Assembly (NCBI RefSeq): GCF_902726545.1
Contig: NZ_CACVAD010000046.1
Location: forward strand, 1-36,238
Origin: Yersinia artesiana
GTDB taxonomy: Bacteria; Pseudomonadota; Gammaproteobacteria; Enterobacterales; Enterobacteriaceae
Direction: 5' to 3'
Length of the DNA: 36,238 nucleotides
How positions within the stretch are numbered: position 1 is the first letter of the stretch; every line of letters starts with the position of its first letter. Of the stretch, positions 1-11,752 are shown one piece after another. The position numbers and the translations under genes are program-made. Below the pieces are notes generated by a model, which ran no database searches, was not told the origin of the DNA, and saw only the letters and a list, made by a program, of their open reading frames with translations.

Positions 1-180
1 GGATAAGTTTGTGCGAAATATAAAAATATTCATATGATTATTTTAAGTTTTGTTAGAAAAAATAATTTTTATTATCTTCTCCCAGCATCCTCAATTATTT
101 ATTCTTTTGTTGTGCATTACATTTTTATTCGGCATCTGCTAATATTCGACATCATTTCTAGCGAATATACGGTGCTGACC

Positions 181-987
181 ATGAAGTTTGTATCTTTTAA
201 TATCAATGGCCTACGTGCTCGACCTCATCAGTTGGCTGCAATAATCGAACAACATCAACCTGATGTTATCGGGCTTCAAGAAACAAAAGTACATGATGAT
301 ATGTTTCCACTTGAAGAAGTCAGTCAGCATGGTTATCACGTCTTTTATCATGGGCAAAAAGGGCATTATGGCGTAGCGCTATTAACCAAGAATGAACCTT
401 TAGCTGTTCGTCGCGGCTTCCCCACAGACGAAGAAGATGCGCAGCGCCGTATTATCATGGCTGATATTGCCACACCACAAGGCCCTTTAACGGTAATTAA
501 TGGTTATTTCCCTCAAGGTGAAAGCCGTGATCATCCCATTAAGTTTCCCGCCAAAGAACGTTTTTATGCTGACTTACAGCAGTATTTGGAGCAGCAACTT
601 TCGGCTGATGCTCAGGTGCTGATTATGGGCGATTTAAATATCAGCCCAACCGATCTCGATATTGGTATTGGCGAAGATAGCCGCAAGCGTTGGCTGCGTA
701 CCGGTAAATGCTCATTCTTGCCTGAAGAACGCGCATGGTTAGAGCGCCTGCAAAATTGGGGGTTGGTAGATACATTCCGTGCAGCAAATCCGGATTGTAA
801 TGACCAATTCTCATGGTTTGACTACCGTTCGCGTGGTTTTGACGAGAATAGAGGCTTGCGCATAGACTTATTACTGGCAAGTCAGCCTCTGGCCGCACGC
901 TGCATTGCTACTGGTATCGATTACGATATTAGAAGTATGGAAAAACCCTCGGATCACGCCCCAGTGTGGTCTGAATTCGCACTCTAA
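181..987 (+). CDS. xthA: Exodeoxyribonuclease III
   Basis: Encodes a 268-residue Mg-dependent exonuclease and AP endonuclease of cytoplasmic base-excision repair. It removes nucleotides 3' to 5' from duplex DNA and cuts at abasic sites. The protein starts [15 protein letters not shown], as in E. coli ExoIII, and the length matches that enzyme. Family residues are visible: Glu34 in GLQETK, the GDLNISPTD motif with the catalytic Asp/Asn pair, and the terminal SDHAPV with the catalytic His. The frame is open upstream to position 34, but those 49 residues are AT-rich, hydrophobic and absent from the family, so ATG 181 is chosen. No strong ribosome binding site precedes it. nudG follows about 90 bp downstream on the same strand. 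Confidence 0.96.
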   Translation: MKFVSFNINGLRARPHQLAAIIEQHQPDVIGLQETKVHDDMFPLEEVSQHGYHVFYHGQKGHYGVALLTKNEPLAVRRGFPTDEEDAQRRIIMADIATPQGPLTVINGYFPQGESRDHPIKFPAKERFYADLQQYLEQQLSADAQVLIMGDLNISPTDLDIGIGEDSRKRWLRTGKCSFLPEERAWLERLQNWGLVDTFRAANPDCNDQFSWFDYRSRGFDENRGLRIDLLLASQPLAARCIATGIDYDIRSMEKPSDHAPVWSEFAL

Positions 988-1001
988 TCGCGCGTTAGCT
1001 T

Positions 1002-1034
1002 GAGGTCCGCCCTATTGACATACAGGGCAACCTC
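1002..1034. other. Inverted repeat between xthA and nudG
   Basis: Nested inverted repeat: GAGGT/ACCTC outside and GCCCT/AGGGC inside, around a 10-base loop that contains TTGACA (1015-1020). No T-run follows, so it is not a typical terminator. It could be a weak attenuator or an operator. No good -10 lies at the right distance from the TTGACA. Confidence 0.35.
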
Positions 1035-1074
1035 TTGGTGCTACAAATAACCACGGTAATCAGGCAAATAGAAA

Positions 1075-1461
1075 ATGATTGATGTCGTTGCGGCAATAAT
1101 AGAGCGAAACGGTAAGATTTTATTGGCGCAACGGGATCCACATCGCGATCAGGCGGGTTTGTGGGAATTCCCAGGGGGCAAAATCGAGGCTGGAGAGAGT
1201 CAACCGCAAGCATTGATGCGCGAACTTGCCGAAGAATTAAATATTGATGCAACAATAGGTCGATATATTGCCACCAACCAATGGGACTCACAGCAACGTA
1301 TCATCAGGTTGCACGCCTGGCATATTGAAAACTTCAGTGGTGAGCCAGTGTTGCATTGTCATTCGGCTCTGGCGTGGTTAACGCCAGAGGATGCTTACCG
1401 TTACCCTCTGGCCCCCGCTGACATCCCGTTATTAGATGCTTTTATCGAACAAAAACGCTAA
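1075..1461 (+). CDS. nudG: Nudix (d)CTP pyrophosphohydrolase NudG
   Basis: A 128-residue Nudix hydrolase related to E. coli NudG and MutT. NudG hydrolyses CTP, dCTP, 5-methyl-dCTP and oxidised nucleotides to monophosphate plus pyrophosphate, cleaning the nucleotide pool. The Nudix box is complete: GGKIEAGE followed by RELAEEL supplies the GX5EX7REUXEEXGU pattern. The N-terminus IDVVAAIIERNGKILLAQRDP is typical of the MutT/NudG branch. It sits downstream of xthA, so two DNA-damage functions are neighbours, and is convergent with ynjH, whose stop is 4 bp away. MutT itself is the main alternative, but the synteny nudG-ynjH as in E. coli supports NudG. Confidence 0.9.
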   Translation: MIDVVAAIIERNGKILLAQRDPHRDQAGLWEFPGGKIEAGESQPQALMRELAEELNIDATIGRYIATNQWDSQQRIIRLHAWHIENFSGEPVLHCHSALAWLTPEDAYRYPLAPADIPLLDAFIEQKR

Positions 1462-1465
1462 TCGA

Positions 1466-1756
1466 TTATCGGGTTAATCTCTTCCAGATAAGTGGATTAG
1501 TCCCCACCACATTGGGATCACGCACACATTGCAAAACTTCACCTTCAACCCGCAATACGGCACCTTCCGAGTAATTTTGATTTTGGTAAATACAACAGCG
1601 TGTGCAAGGATTATTGTTGGTGTTGCGATTTGATGAGTTATTCCACACCTCAGGAGGCAAAGGAACGACAACATCAACATTATTCCGATTTGCCAAAACC
1701 TGACCGGAAATAAGTGTGGCAAAACCAATACATCCCAGCATTACCCATGTTCTCAT
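1466..1756 (-). CDS. ynjH: YnjH-family secreted protein (DUF1496)
   Basis: A 96-residue small exported protein of unknown function resembling E. coli YnjH. An N-terminal signal peptide is visible: [22 protein letters not shown], with likely cleavage after VLA, before [16 protein letters not shown]. The mature part has a CTRCC motif near its middle and a further Cys in VLQCVRD, so disulfides or metal binding are possible in the periplasm. Its ATG overlaps the topB stop (ATGA on the minus strand), suggesting translational coupling as the last gene of selD-topB-ynjH. The assignment rests on sequence resemblance and its position beside nudG. Confidence 0.85.
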   Translation of the reverse strand: MRTWVMLGCIGFATLISGQVLANRNNVDVVVPLPPEVWNNSSNRNTNNNPCTRCCIYQNQNYSEGAVLRVEGEVLQCVRDPNVVGTNPLIWKRLTR

Positions 1757-3678
1757 GACTTATTCTCCTTGGTTTTGGATGGTGTTTTCTTACGCTTCTT
1801 TATCGCCCCAGACGGGGCTGCTGGCAACCCGCGAAAAACCTGAGGTGAACGATTTTGTTTTGCCTGATTAATTAAATCCTGCAATGTGGCCACCAGCGGT
1901 TGCATAAAATCCTGATAACGACAGTTTTTCTCACTGATTTGTGTCAGCGTAGACTCCCAGTGTGCCGTCATATCCGGCCGAGCGGCAATATCAGGCAATG
2001 CATGAATCAATGCTCTTCCTGCCGGGCTGGCATGGATGTAGCGGCCTTTTTTATACAAAAAAGTCCGTTTAAACAATAACTCGATAATACCAGCTCGTGT
2101 TGCTTCAGTCCCCAAACCATCGGTTGCACGTAACACTTTCTTCAGCTCTTTATCTTGCACAAAACGGGCAATACCCGTCATAGCTGATAATAAACTCGCA
2201 TCGGTAAATGGCCGGGGCGGTTGAGTCTGACGCTCCACAACTTCACCGCGCTCACACAACAATTCGGCCCCCTTCTCAACCACTGGCAGTGGCGCGCCTT
2301 CATTCTCTTCATCCCGCTCTTTACTGCCGAGCAAGGTGCGCCAACCCGCTTCGGCCAGAAAACGGGCTTTAGCGATAAACTTACCACCGGCAATATCCAG
2401 TTCAATAACACATTTACGGAACTGCGCGTCAGGACAAAATTGCATCAGATATTGCTGCGCGACTAATCGATAAACCTTGCTCTCATCGGTTGTCAAATTC
2501 ACTTTACTGGCCCGCGCCGTCGGGATAATGGCGTGATGGGCATCAACTTTTTTATCATCCCAACAGCGGTTGCGCCTGTCACTGTCCATCACCTCCAGCG
2601 GTAAAAGATCGGCCTGATGGATACCAATGGCATTGAGTACCGAATGACGCCCGGCAAAATGCTCTTCTGGTAGATATCGGCAATCTGAACGCGGATACGT
2701 AATCAATTTGTGCGTTTCATACAATCGTTGGCAAATATCCAGCACTTGCTGTGCACTTAATCCGAACCGTTTTGCAGCCTCAATCTGCAAGGTAGAAAGA
2801 GAGAATGGTAACGGGGCAGTTTCTGATTCCCGTTTATCATTATAGGCGGTGACAAAAGCCGGTTGACCCGTGATACGGTTGACAACATGTTCCGCCAATG
2901 GGCGATGCAACAAACGCCCCTCTTCATCTTGATAGGATTCACAAGAATCACTCGGCTGCCATAGTGCGATAAAGCGCTCGTCGGCAGGAGTGACGATATG
3001 GGCTTTAACTTCAAAAAAATCTTTGGCAACAAAGTCTTCTATTTCTTCATCGCGGCGCACCACCAGCCCTAACACCGGCGTTTGTACCCGGCCGACCGAC
3101 AACACACCATCATAGCCAGCATTACGCCCAAGAATGGTATAGGCTCGAGTCATATTGATGCCATACAGCCAGTCGGCTCTGGCCCGCGCCAGTGCAGAAA
3201 CACATAGCGGGATAAATTCTCGGTTATAGCGCAGGCGCTCCACGGCGCGCTCGACCGCTTGCGGGTTTAAGTCATTAATCAAACAACGCCGCACGTTTTG
3301 CCGTTTCTCTGCCGCCAAATCAAGGTAATCCAATACCTCATCGACCAACAGTTGCCCTTCACGGTCAGGGTCTCCTGCATGGATGACTTCATCAGCCTGT
3401 TGCAACAACTGTTTGATAACATTCAATTGTTTACTCACTGAAGGGCGTGGCTGTAAACGCCACTTTTCAGGAATTATCGGTAAATCGGCCAATGACCAAC
3501 GCGCATAACGGCTATCATAAGCATCAGGTTGAGCTTGTTCCAACAAGTGGCCCACACACCAGGTCACCATGTTGTCACTACCACAGGCGATGAATCCATC
3601 ACCCCGGCGATGCGGCTTTGGCAAGATATCGGCTATCGCCCGTGCCAAACTCGGTTTTTCGGCAATAAAAAGTCGCAT
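1753..3678 (-). CDS. topB: DNA topoisomerase III
   Basis: A type IA topoisomerase of 641 residues that decatenates and resolves DNA intermediates by single-strand passage, working with RecQ-type helicases. The Toprim motif [10 protein letters not shown] lies near residues 100-109 and the catalytic tyrosine is Tyr328 in ITYPRSD, the same number as in E. coli when the second Met is used. The start [16 protein letters not shown] is therefore taken at 3678 rather than the extra ATG at 3681. The C-terminus is lysine-rich ([15 protein letters not shown]), like the basic DNA-binding tail of the family. It lies 32 bp after selD and overlaps ynjH by 3 bp, so one operon is likely. Confidence 0.96.
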   Translation of the reverse strand: MRLFIAEKPSLARAIADILPKPHRRGDGFIACGSDNMVTWCVGHLLEQAQPDAYDSRYARWSLADLPIIPEKWRLQPRPSVSKQLNVIKQLLQQADEVIHAGDPDREGQLLVDEVLDYLDLAAEKRQNVRRCLINDLNPQAVERAVERLRYNREFIPLCVSALARARADWLYGINMTRAYTILGRNAGYDGVLSVGRVQTPVLGLVVRRDEEIEDFVAKDFFEVKAHIVTPADERFIALWQPSDSCESYQDEEGRLLHRPLAEHVVNRITGQPAFVTAYNDKRESETAPLPFSLSTLQIEAAKRFGLSAQQVLDICQRLYETHKLITYPRSDCRYLPEEHFAGRHSVLNAIGIHQADLLPLEVMDSDRRNRCWDDKKVDAHHAIIPTARASKVNLTTDESKVYRLVAQQYLMQFCPDAQFRKCVIELDIAGGKFIAKARFLAEAGWRTLLGSKERDEENEGAPLPVVEKGAELLCERGEVVERQTQPPRPFTDASLLSAMTGIARFVQDKELKKVLRATDGLGTEATRAGIIELLFKRTFLYKKGRYIHASPAGRALIHALPDIAARPDMTAHWESTLTQISEKNCRYQDFMQPLVATLQDLINQAKQNRSPQVFRGLPAAPSGAIKKRKKTPSKTKENKS

Positions 3679-3710
3679 CATTCACCGCACTGATACATCA
3701 AATAAAAAGG

Positions 3711-4757
3711 TCATTCTGTAATCTCAATCAGTGCCCGGTCATTATCCACCACATTGAGTTCGCCAATAGCACTGAGCGTCATACCATGTTGAGCGGCTAT
3801 TTCCTGCACTTGCGCCTCAGCATCAGGTAAAACAGCTAACAGCAAGCCCCCTGATGTCTGTGGGTCGCAGAGTAAACTCTTCTGCAAATCGGACATTTTG
3901 CCAATCAGGTGACCATAGCTGTCAAAGTTGCGCCCCGTTCCGCCCGGCACACAACCTGCGGCAATATACTCTTCTACTGCGGGTAAACGCGGGATAGACG
4001 AAAAATGTAATGTCGCCTGCACACCCGAACCCTGACAAATCTCGCTAAGATGCCCTAACAGGCCGAACCCGGTCACATCTGTCATAGCGGTGACCCCCGG
4101 AATATGGGCAAAGTCAGCACCAGACTTATTCAGTTGACACATAGTTTCCGTAGCAACACCTTGGTGCTCTGGCCGTAATAGACTCTTCTTCTCCGCGGTA
4201 GTGAGGATACCAATGCCCAGCGGTTTGGTGAGAAACAGTTTGCAGCCCGCTTTGGCTGCACTGTTTTTCTTAACCTGAGCAGTGCTGACAATACCCGTGA
4301 CAGCTAAACCGAAAATCGGTTCCGGCGCGTCAATGGAATGCCCCCCTGCTAACGAAATTCCTGCCTGTTGACAAACATGTCGGCCGCCTTCGATAACTTG
4401 CTGAGCAACTTCAGGTGCCAGCTTATCAATTGGCCACCCTAATATCGCAATGGCCATAATCGGCTTGCCGCCCATGGCATAAATATCACTAATGGCATTG
4501 GTGGCGGCAATACGGCCAAAATCGAAGGGATCATCGACGATCGGCATAAAAAAGTCGGTGGTGCTAATAATACCGACGCCACTGCCAATATCATAAACGG
4601 CTGCATCATCACGGGTTTCATTGCCCACCAGCAGGCGAGGATCAAGAAATTTTTGTTGCTCGGAATGTAAAATTTTATCCAATACTTTAGGCGAAATTTT
4701 ACAACCGCAGCCCGCTCCGTGGCTGTATTGAGTAAGACGTATCGCTGGCGATGTCAT
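3711..4757 (-). CDS. selD: Selenide, water dikinase
   Basis: A 348-residue selenophosphate synthetase that makes selenophosphate from selenide and ATP for selenocysteine tRNA and selenouridine. The N-terminal active site SHGAGCGCK places Cys17 and Lys20 exactly as in E. coli SelD. Cys17 is encoded as cysteine, not as a UGA selenocysteine. The ATP/metal-binding AIRS-type regions DDAAVYDIG and the C-terminal DPQTSGGLL are present. It is the first gene of a probable selD-topB-ynjH transcript, starting after a 221-bp gap that follows ydjA. Its presence implies the organism uses selenium-dependent proteins or tRNA modification encoded elsewhere. Confidence 0.96.
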   Translation of the reverse strand: MTSPAIRLTQYSHGAGCGCKISPKVLDKILHSEQQKFLDPRLLVGNETRDDAAVYDIGSGVGIISTTDFFMPIVDDPFDFGRIAATNAISDIYAMGGKPIMAIAILGWPIDKLAPEVAQQVIEGGRHVCQQAGISLAGGHSIDAPEPIFGLAVTGIVSTAQVKKNSAAKAGCKLFLTKPLGIGILTTAEKKSLLRPEHQGVATETMCQLNKSGADFAHIPGVTAMTDVTGFGLLGHLSEICQGSGVQATLHFSSIPRLPAVEEYIAAGCVPGGTGRNFDSYGHLIGKMSDLQKSLLCDPQTSGGLLLAVLPDAEAQVQEIAAQHGMTLSAIGELNVVDNDRALIEITE

Positions 4758-4846
4758 AACACTCTCCCGTCTGATGATTTAGCAGTTCAATCAATAAGTA
4801 AAATATTTGGTCAGGAATGATGTATCCAGGGCACCTATGGTAGCGT

Positions 4847-4871
4847 CTCTAGCTTAGCTTAGTAAGTAGAG
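4847..4871. other. Hairpin in the ydjA-selD gap
   Basis: An imperfect inverted repeat, CTCTA-g-CTTA against TAAGTAGAG, in the 221-bp space between the end of ydjA and the start of selD. No T-run follows on either strand, so termination is not supported. It may be a regulatory site for selD. Nothing else gene-like is seen in this gap. Confidence 0.25.
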
Positions 4872-4978
4872 AGCGGTGATCGGGCAGACAGATTGGTCAC
4901 AAAGCAGGCGAAAACGCAGCTTGTTGCCGATAAAAGCAACAGGCCGCGTAGTATCGTGTAAGAAATAGCCGCTATCTC

Positions 4979-5530
4979 TCAGAAATAACGAACAAAAGTC
5001 GAGTAATCGGGTGGTGTCACTTTGGTCGCTGATTTTAGCTGTGGTGTCCCAAGATACAGGAACCCGACAATTTCATCTTGTTCACGGCAGGCAAAACCCT
5101 CACGAACAACCGGATGATGTGTCCAGGAACCGGTGCGCCAAATACCATTAAAGCCCTGAGCCAGCGCGGCCATTTGCATGGCTTGCACCGCGCACCCCGC
5201 AGAAACGACCTGCTCCCAGTTTGGGACTTTAGGGTTTTCTGTAACATGCGCAATAACGGTAATAATCAAAGGCGCACGGAAAGGTGCCTGTTTCGCCTTC
5301 TCCAACACCGCTTCATCAGAGCCATCATGCTTGACCGCATCCTGTAGCAATTGACTAAAACGTTGTAGCCCCTCATCTTGAATTAAAACAAAGCGCCATG
5401 GCTGCAATGTACCATGATCGGGAGCGCGCATTCCTGCGTGAATAATATGCTCCAATGCTTCGCCTGCAGGGGCTGGCGCAGCTAAGCGCGACGCCGAACG
5501 GCGATTAAGTAACAGTTCCAATGCATCCAT
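4979..5530 (-). CDS. ydjA: Nitroreductase-family flavoprotein YdjA
   Basis: A 183-residue FMN-dependent oxidoreductase of the minimal nitroreductase fold, like E. coli YdjA. The physiological substrate is not established. The family start [21 protein letters not shown] gives the FMN-phosphate-binding RRS, and [18 protein letters not shown] is the typical second FMN-contact segment. Two ATGs are adjacent and the second (5530) matches the family start; using the first adds one Met. It is upstream of selD on the same strand, as in E. coli, but separated by 221 bp, so a shared transcript is uncertain. Confidence 0.92.
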   Translation of the reverse strand: MDALELLLNRRSASRLAAPAPAGEALEHIIHAGMRAPDHGTLQPWRFVLIQDEGLQRFSQLLQDAVKHDGSDEAVLEKAKQAPFRAPLIITVIAHVTENPKVPNWEQVVSAGCAVQAMQMAALAQGFNGIWRTGSWTHHPVVREGFACREQDEIVGFLYLGTPQLKSATKVTPPDYSTFVRYF

Positions 5531-5692
5531 CATTTTCTCCTGATAACGATTTTCATTTTCAACACGGTAGCATAAGTTGTCATTTTGTTACCAGTGTTGA
5601 CCTAATAGCTAGGTTTCTCGATGATTTAAAGCTGACTTTTGTTCGTCAGGTCATTAGGATAACCATACTTGCCCGGTTTTGTTGGAGATAAC

Positions 5693-7543
5693 ATGCGCAC
5701 TTTGTGGCGAATTATTGCTGGCTTTTTCAAGTGGACCTGGCGTCTGCTGAATTTTGCCAGAGAGTTTATTCTTAATCTTTTCCTGATACTGCTGATTTTG
5801 GTCGGTGTCGGTATTTACCTTCAGTTCCAAAGTAAACCGGCAGAACCGGTTAAAGGCGCACTGTTAGTGAATTTAAGCGGTGTTGTTGTCGATCAACCGG
5901 CGGTAAATAATAAATTACGCCAGTGGGGGCGTGAGTTATTAGGGGCATCCAGCAATCGCCTACAGGAAAACTCCCTGTTTGATATTGTAGAAACCATTCG
6001 GTTGGCAAAAGCCGATAATAATATTACCGGTCTGGTGTTATCGCTGAGTGACTTCACCGGTGCTGACCAGCCTTCTCTGCAATATATTGGCAAAGCGCTG
6101 CGGGAATTTCGTGATAGCGGCAAGCCGATTTACGCGATTGGCGAAAGCTATAATCAGACTCAGTACTATTTAGCCAGCTTTGCCAATAAGATCTACCTGT
6201 CACCGCAAGGGACGGTCGCTCTGCATGGTTTTGCCAGCAATAATTTGTACTACAAATCATTATTGGAAAAACTCAAAGTTACCACCAATATCTTCCGCGT
6301 CGGCACCTATAAGTCTGCTGTCGAACCAATGATTCGTGATGATATGTCCCCTGCTGCGCGTGAGGCGGATACTCGCTGGATTGACGGTTTATGGCAAAAC
6401 TATTTGACGGCTGTTGCGGCTAACCGGCAATTAACCCCAGAACAATTGTTCCCAGGGGCGGCCGGTGTTGTCAGTGGATTGCAGGCCGCAGGTGGCTCTC
6501 AAGCGCAATATGCCCTGTCGGGCAAACTGGTCGATCAATTAGCCACGCGCCCAGAGATGGAAAATGAGTTGGTTAAAGCCTTCGGCTGGGATAAGAAAAA
6601 TAACGACTTCAACTATGTCAGCATTTATGACTACCAACCGACGCAGCCCCCACAGCAAGGCGAGCAGATAGCGGTGCTCTTTGCTAACGGTGCCATCATG
6701 GATGGGCCACAGACGCCAGGGAATGTCGGTGGTGATGCCCTAGCCGCCCAAATTCGCCAGGCGCGGTTGGATCCGAAAATCAAGGCCGTAATCTTGCGAG
6801 TCAACAGTCCAGGTGGCAGCGTGAGTGCTTCTGAACTGATCCGCACTGAATTAGCCGCCTTACGTGCCGCTAATAAACCATTGGTAGTATCAATGGGCGG
6901 AATGGCCGCCTCTGGTGGCTATTGGATCTCAACACCGGCTAACTATATCATCGCCAACCCAAGCACTCTGACCGGCTCGATCGGTATTTTCGGTGTGATT
7001 AATACGTTCCAAAATACGCTGGAAAGTATCGGTGTACATACCGATGGTGTCGCAACATCGCCACTGGCAAATGTTTCTGTGACTAAAGATTTGCCACCTG
7101 AATTCTCTCAGATGATGCAAATTAATATCGAAAATGGCTACAAAACCTTTATTGATTTGGTCGCAGCCGCTCGTCACAAAACACCTGAGCAAGTTGATCA
7201 AATTGCGCAAGGTCATGTGTGGATTGGAATGGATGCCAAAAATAACGGTCTGGTGGATCAATTGGGTGATTTTGACGATGCCGTTAAGAAAGTCGCTGAA
7301 CTGGCAAAACTGAAAACCTGGCAACTGAATTGGTTTGTTGATGAGCCAAGCCTCAGTGATTTGATTTTCGGCCAGATGAGTGCTTCAGTACAGGCGATGT
7401 TACCTTCCGCGATCCAGGCCTGGTTGCCCGCACCAATCTCTGCTGTGGCGCAAGCGGTGAAAGATCAACCCAACTTAATGAATACGCTCAATGACCCACA
7501 GAATCGTTATGCGTTATGCCTAACTTGTGGTGATGTACGCTAG
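5693..7543 (+). CDS. sppA: Signal peptide peptidase A (protease IV)
   Basis: A 616-residue inner-membrane serine protease that degrades cleaved signal peptides. One membrane anchor lies near residues 25-46 ([18 protein letters not shown]), followed by tandem peptidase S49 halves. The Lys/Ser dyad is visible: Lys207 in [10 protein letters not shown] from the first half and Ser407 in [11 protein letters not shown] from the second. The start at 5693 ([16 protein letters not shown]) follows GGAGATAAC and matches E. coli SppA. An in-frame upstream start at 5669 would add 8 unconserved residues. The gene is divergent from ydjA and ends at a clear terminator. Confidence 0.96.
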   Translation: MRTLWRIIAGFFKWTWRLLNFAREFILNLFLILLILVGVGIYLQFQSKPAEPVKGALLVNLSGVVVDQPAVNNKLRQWGRELLGASSNRLQENSLFDIVETIRLAKADNNITGLVLSLSDFTGADQPSLQYIGKALREFRDSGKPIYAIGESYNQTQYYLASFANKIYLSPQGTVALHGFASNNLYYKSLLEKLKVTTNIFRVGTYKSAVEPMIRDDMSPAAREADTRWIDGLWQNYLTAVAANRQLTPEQLFPGAAGVVSGLQAAGGSQAQYALSGKLVDQLATRPEMENELVKAFGWDKKNNDFNYVSIYDYQPTQPPQQGEQIAVLFANGAIMDGPQTPGNVGGDALAAQIRQARLDPKIKAVILRVNSPGGSVSASELIRTELAALRAANKPLVVSMGGMAASGGYWISTPANYIIANPSTLTGSIGIFGVINTFQNTLESIGVHTDGVATSPLANVSVTKDLPPEFSQMMQINIENGYKTFIDLVAAARHKTPEQVDQIAQGHVWIGMDAKNNGLVDQLGDFDDAVKKVAELAKLKTWQLNWFVDEPSLSDLIFGQMSASVQAMLPSAIQAWLPAPISAVAQAVKDQPNLMNTLNDPQNRYALCLTCGDVR

Positions 7544-7573
7544 TAAATTAAGCAAATAGTAGATAAATACTCT

Positions 7574-7598
7574 GCCCGGCACCTGCCGGGCTTTTTTT
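7574..7598 (+). terminator. Intrinsic terminator after sppA
   Basis: Perfect 7-bp stem GCCCGGC/GCCGGGC with a 4-base loop, followed by seven T residues, about 30 bp after the sppA stop. Confidence 0.9.
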
Positions 7599-7660
7599 CC
7601 TCGCCAGTCGCCCTATAATTCACCCATCTCATTTCGCACCACCTTTCAGGCATATTGCTC

Positions 7661-8677
7661 ATGCAGAAGAAATCTATTTATGTCGCCTATACTGGCGGAA
7701 CTATTGGTATGCAGCGCTCGGATAACGGATACATTCCGGTTTCCGGCCATTTACAGCGCCAACTTGCTCTCATGCCTGAGTTCCATCGCCCGGAAATGCC
7801 GAATTTTACTATCCATGAATATGCGCCATTAATTGACTCATCGGATATGACACCTGAGGACTGGCAACATATCGCCAATGATATCCAGCAAAATTACGAT
7901 TTATATGATGGCTTTGTGATTTTGCACGGCACCGACACCATGGCGTTTACCGCCTCGGCGCTCTCATTTATGTTGGAAAATTTAGCCAAACCGGTGATTG
8001 TCACAGGTTCGCAAATTCCTCTGGCAGAGTTGCGCTCTGACGGGCAGACTAACTTGCTAAATGCTCTCTATCTGGCCGCCAACCATCCGGTCAATGAAGT
8101 TAGTTTATTCTTTAATAACAAACTGTTTCGCGGCAACCGAACCACTAAAGCCCATGCTGATGGGTTTGATGCATTTGCTTCACCCAATCTCTCGGTGCTA
8201 CTCGAGGCGGGTATTCATATTCGTCGGATGGCCTCAGTAGAATCCCCGATCAATCGCGGCCCATTGATTGTTCATAACATCACCCCGCAGCCGATTGGTG
8301 TAGTGACTATCTATCCGGGTATCTCCGGTGCTGTTGTGCGTAACTTCTTGTTACAGCCAGTAAAAGCGCTTATTTTACGTTCCTATGGTGTCGGTAACGC
8401 ACCACAAAAAGCCGAGTTATTGGATGAATTAAAAAATGCCAGTGAGCGCGGTATTGTGGTGGTGAATCTGACGCAATGTATTTCCGGCAGAGTCAATATG
8501 GACGGCTATGCCACCGGTAATGCATTGGCACATGCAGGGGTGATCAGCGGCTCTGATATGACCGTTGAAGCGGCGCTGACTAAACTGCACTATTTATTGA
8601 GTCAATCTCTATCTCCTGAAGAAATCCGCCGCTTAATGCAACAAAATCTACGCGGTGAATTAACGGATACCAACTGA
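7661..8677 (+). CDS. ansA: Cytoplasmic L-asparaginase I
   Basis: A 338-residue type I asparaginase hydrolysing asparagine to aspartate and ammonia. The nucleophile motif YTGGTIGMQ puts Thr14 in place, and HGTDTMAF puts Thr91-Asp92, as in E. coli AnsA. There is no signal peptide, consistent with the cytoplasmic enzyme rather than periplasmic AnsB. ATG 7661 gives the family start MQKKSIYVAY; a TTG two codons earlier is in frame but not needed. pncA begins 15 bp after its stop, so the two are probably co-transcribed, as in E. coli. Confidence 0.96.
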   Translation: MQKKSIYVAYTGGTIGMQRSDNGYIPVSGHLQRQLALMPEFHRPEMPNFTIHEYAPLIDSSDMTPEDWQHIANDIQQNYDLYDGFVILHGTDTMAFTASALSFMLENLAKPVIVTGSQIPLAELRSDGQTNLLNALYLAANHPVNEVSLFFNNKLFRGNRTTKAHADGFDAFASPNLSVLLEAGIHIRRMASVESPINRGPLIVHNITPQPIGVVTIYPGISGAVVRNFLLQPVKALILRSYGVGNAPQKAELLDELKNASERGIVVVNLTQCISGRVNMDGYATGNALAHAGVISGSDMTVEAALTKLHYLLSQSLSPEEIRRLMQQNLRGELTDTN

Positions 8678-8692
8678 TCGGGCGGAATGTGA

Positions 8693-9346
8693 ATGAATGC
8701 AGCGCTGTTGTTAATTGATTTACAAAATGATTTTTGTCCGGGTGGCGCGTTGGCGGTTACCGAGGGTGACGCGGTAATTGCCATTGCGAATGAAGCTATT
8801 GCTACCTGCCTGACCCACCAAATACCGGTTATCGCCAGCCAGGATTGGCACCCGGTAGAACACCGTAGTTTTGCTATCAATTCAAATGCACAGCCCTGGA
8901 CGGTCGGTGATTTGGAGGGGTTAACCCAAGTGTGGTGGCCGGTGCATTGTGTTCAGAATTCAGTTGGAGCGGCTTTGCATCCGAAGTTGAATCAAGAGGT
9001 TATTAGCGAGATTTTCCGTAAAGGTCAGGACCCCGACATCGACAGTTACAGTGCCTTTTTCGACAATGGGCGCAGAGCAAAAACACAGTTGGATGATTGG
9101 TTACAACAACAAGGGATCAATCACCTGTTCATTATGGGGTTAGCAACAGATTACTGTGTGAAATACACCGTGTTGGATGCATTAACATTAGGTTATAAAA
9201 CATCTGTCATCAGGGAGGGGTGTCGTGGCGTCAATCTGCAACCACAAGACAGTCAACTGGCTCTTGATGCAATGAGTGAGGCCGGGGCTAACATACAGTC
9301 GTTGGCGCAATTTATTGCTGAAATACAGCAACTGACAGCTCGCTGA
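8693..9346 (+). CDS. pncA: Nicotinamidase
   Basis: A 217-residue cysteine hydrolase that converts nicotinamide to nicotinate in NAD salvage. The presumed catalytic triad is Asp9 (LLIDLQNDF), Lys110 (IFRKGQD) and Cys155 (LATDYCVKY). Metal ligands are Asp51, His53 (ASQDWHP) and His85 (PVHCV). Length matches E. coli PncA closely. It is the second gene of ansA-pncA and ends just before a terminator. The ydjE-ydjF region that follows in E. coli is absent; yeaC comes next. Confidence 0.95.
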   Translation: MNAALLLIDLQNDFCPGGALAVTEGDAVIAIANEAIATCLTHQIPVIASQDWHPVEHRSFAINSNAQPWTVGDLEGLTQVWWPVHCVQNSVGAALHPKLNQEVISEIFRKGQDPDIDSYSAFFDNGRRAKTQLDDWLQQQGINHLFIMGLATDYCVKYTVLDALTLGYKTSVIREGCRGVNLQPQDSQLALDAMSEAGANIQSLAQFIAEIQQLTAR

Positions 9347-9365
9347 TTCGATAAGATAAGCATCA

Positions 9366-9392
9366 ACGGAGCCTCATCTGGCTCCGTTTTTT
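9366..9392 (+). terminator. Intrinsic terminator after pncA
   Basis: Perfect stem ACGGAGCC/GGCTCCGT with a 6-base loop, leading into a T-run, 20 bp after the pncA stop. The stem could also serve the convergent yeaC gene weakly. Confidence 0.88.
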
Positions 9393-9420
9393 CTGTATCC
9401 GGCTTAACTTGCTTGAACGA

Positions 9421-9693
9421 TTACTCGGGCTTCAACTTAACCAGTGTCGGCTGACTGAATTGTTGCTTCAGCTCTTGCTTGGTTTTCATCACAATCTGGC
9501 CATCAGTGCCGATGCTCATATGTTGAGCATCTTCGTTATGGCGAGCCTGCCACAACATCACCATTTGCAGGCTGTTCTCTTTCTGTTCTGGCGTCAATGC
9601 CACACCATCCGGCCATTTGCCTAACTCTACCGCCAGCATCAAACGTTGGTAGATTTCGGGCGTCATCACTGAAATCAGGTCTTCAAGCTCCAT
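9421..9693 (-). CDS. yeaC: YeaC-family protein (DUF1315)
   Basis: A 90-residue soluble protein of unknown function, the same length as E. coli YeaC. The core PEIYQRL, ELGKWPDGVALTPEQKE and MLWQARHN is recognisable from that family. No signal peptide, membrane segment or catalytic motif is seen. It lies 73 bp downstream of msrB on the same strand, matching the E. coli order yeaC-msrB-gapA, so it may be read from the msrB promoter. Confidence 0.9.
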   Translation of the reverse strand: MELEDLISVMTPEIYQRLMLAVELGKWPDGVALTPEQKENSLQMVMLWQARHNEDAQHMSIGTDGQIVMKTKQELKQQFSQPTLVKLKPE

Positions 9694-9766
9694 CAGAGCA
9701 TCCTCAGTAAACGAATAATAAGCTGAATCGATTTTTCACTCATAAAATGGTCACAACAACCGACAT

Positions 9767-10180
9767 TTATCCGGGAATTTGTTCGCCATTTTGGTCATCA
9801 ACAAAATTGAGTGAAGCCGAGTTCACGCAATAGCGCTCCCCTGTCGGCTGTGGGCCATCAGGGAAGACATGCCCCAAATGCGCATCACAGTGACCACAGC
9901 GAATTTCGACACGATGCATATTATGAGAGTAATCATCGATATAGCGAATAGATTCAGCATCAAGAGGCTGATAAAAACTCGGCCAACCACAGCCGGAATC
10001 AAACTTTGACTCTGAGATAAAAAGCGGCTGGTGGCAACACAAGCATTGGTATACCCCTTCACGCTTGTTGTGCAGTAATTTGCCGCTAAAAGGCGCTTCC
10101 GTCCCCCGCTGTTGGGTGACATGCCGCTGAATATCGGTCAGTTTCTCAATATTTTCTGTAGGGTTCAGTTCTTTAGCCAT
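9767..10180 (-). CDS. msrB: Peptide methionine-R-sulfoxide reductase
   Basis: A 137-residue zinc enzyme that reduces methionine-R-sulfoxide in proteins, using thioredoxin. Zinc ligands are Cys46/Cys49 and Cys95/Cys98, the catalytic cysteine is Cys118 (RYCVNSASL), and a further Cys lies at 64 in SGCGWPSFY. The open frame extends to 10237, but the upstream 19 residues are not typical of MsrB. ATG 10180 ([10 protein letters not shown]) gives the same length as E. coli MsrB. It is divergent from gapA across a 347-bp shared regulatory region. Confidence 0.93.
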   Translation of the reverse strand: MAKELNPTENIEKLTDIQRHVTQQRGTEAPFSGKLLHNKREGVYQCLCCHQPLFISESKFDSGCGWPSFYQPLDAESIRYIDDYSHNMHRVEIRCGHCDAHLGHVFPDGPQPTGERYCVNSASLNFVDDQNGEQIPG

Positions 10181-10456
10181 TTGTGCGGTTCTCTGGCAGG
10201 GAATAAAGTCAACGAAAACAGCGTCTAATAATAACAAAAAATTAACAACAAAGCAGTTAAAATTGTCCTAAACTGTATGCCATCGAAGCGGCAACAGTAT
10301 AAATGTGATAAAAATCGCAAATATTACTGATTCTCACTTTAAACTGAATAATTCGCCCCAATATAAAAATGAGGCTAATCGTATCTGGAAACGCGCGATT
10401 AATGTTCGATCTACCCTGTCTGGTTTGATTTGTAGCAATAATTGACACGATTCCGC

Positions 10457-10484
10457 TTGACGCTCGGTAAGGTTTTTGTAATTT
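10457..10484 (+). promoter_or_regulatory. Candidate sigma-70 promoter of gapA
   Basis: TTGACG, 16 bases, TAATTT. The segment from here to the start codon resembles the E. coli gapA leader as I remember it, including a GTAATTTTAC palindrome and the GCTGGTGGAATAT ribosome-binding region. Function is inferred from that resemblance. Confidence 0.65.
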
Positions 10485-10515
10485 TACAACCAACCTTTTA
10501 TTCACTAACAAATAG

Positions 10516-11523
<1,008 letters not shown>

Positions 11524-11545
11524 TGGATTGATGTAGATTTCTGCC

Positions 11546-11573
11546 AAAAAGCCACCTTCGGGTGGCTTTTTTT
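11546..11573 (+). terminator. Intrinsic terminator after gapA
   Basis: A-run, GCCACC/GGTGGC stem with a TTCG tetraloop, then seven T residues, about 25 bp after the gapA stop. Confidence 0.93.
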
Positions 11574-11752
11574 ATATTGATATATTGTGCTTTAACCCTC
11601 TTTTCCATTGCCCCACTACAAATAAAATTGCGCAATATCAATGATTCACTACTAGGCTAGCGTCGATTTGCTGCAAGATAGAAAGCCTGTGATATTATCG
11701 AAAGTCTGAAGTTCAATGGATCTCTAGCCCCTTTGCTCATAAGGTCAAACGA

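Noticed and set aside
34-180. N-terminal extension of xthA by 49 residues
   Set aside because: ExoIII starts at MKFVSFN in the family; the extension is AT-rich and hydrophobic and would add an unexpected membrane segment.
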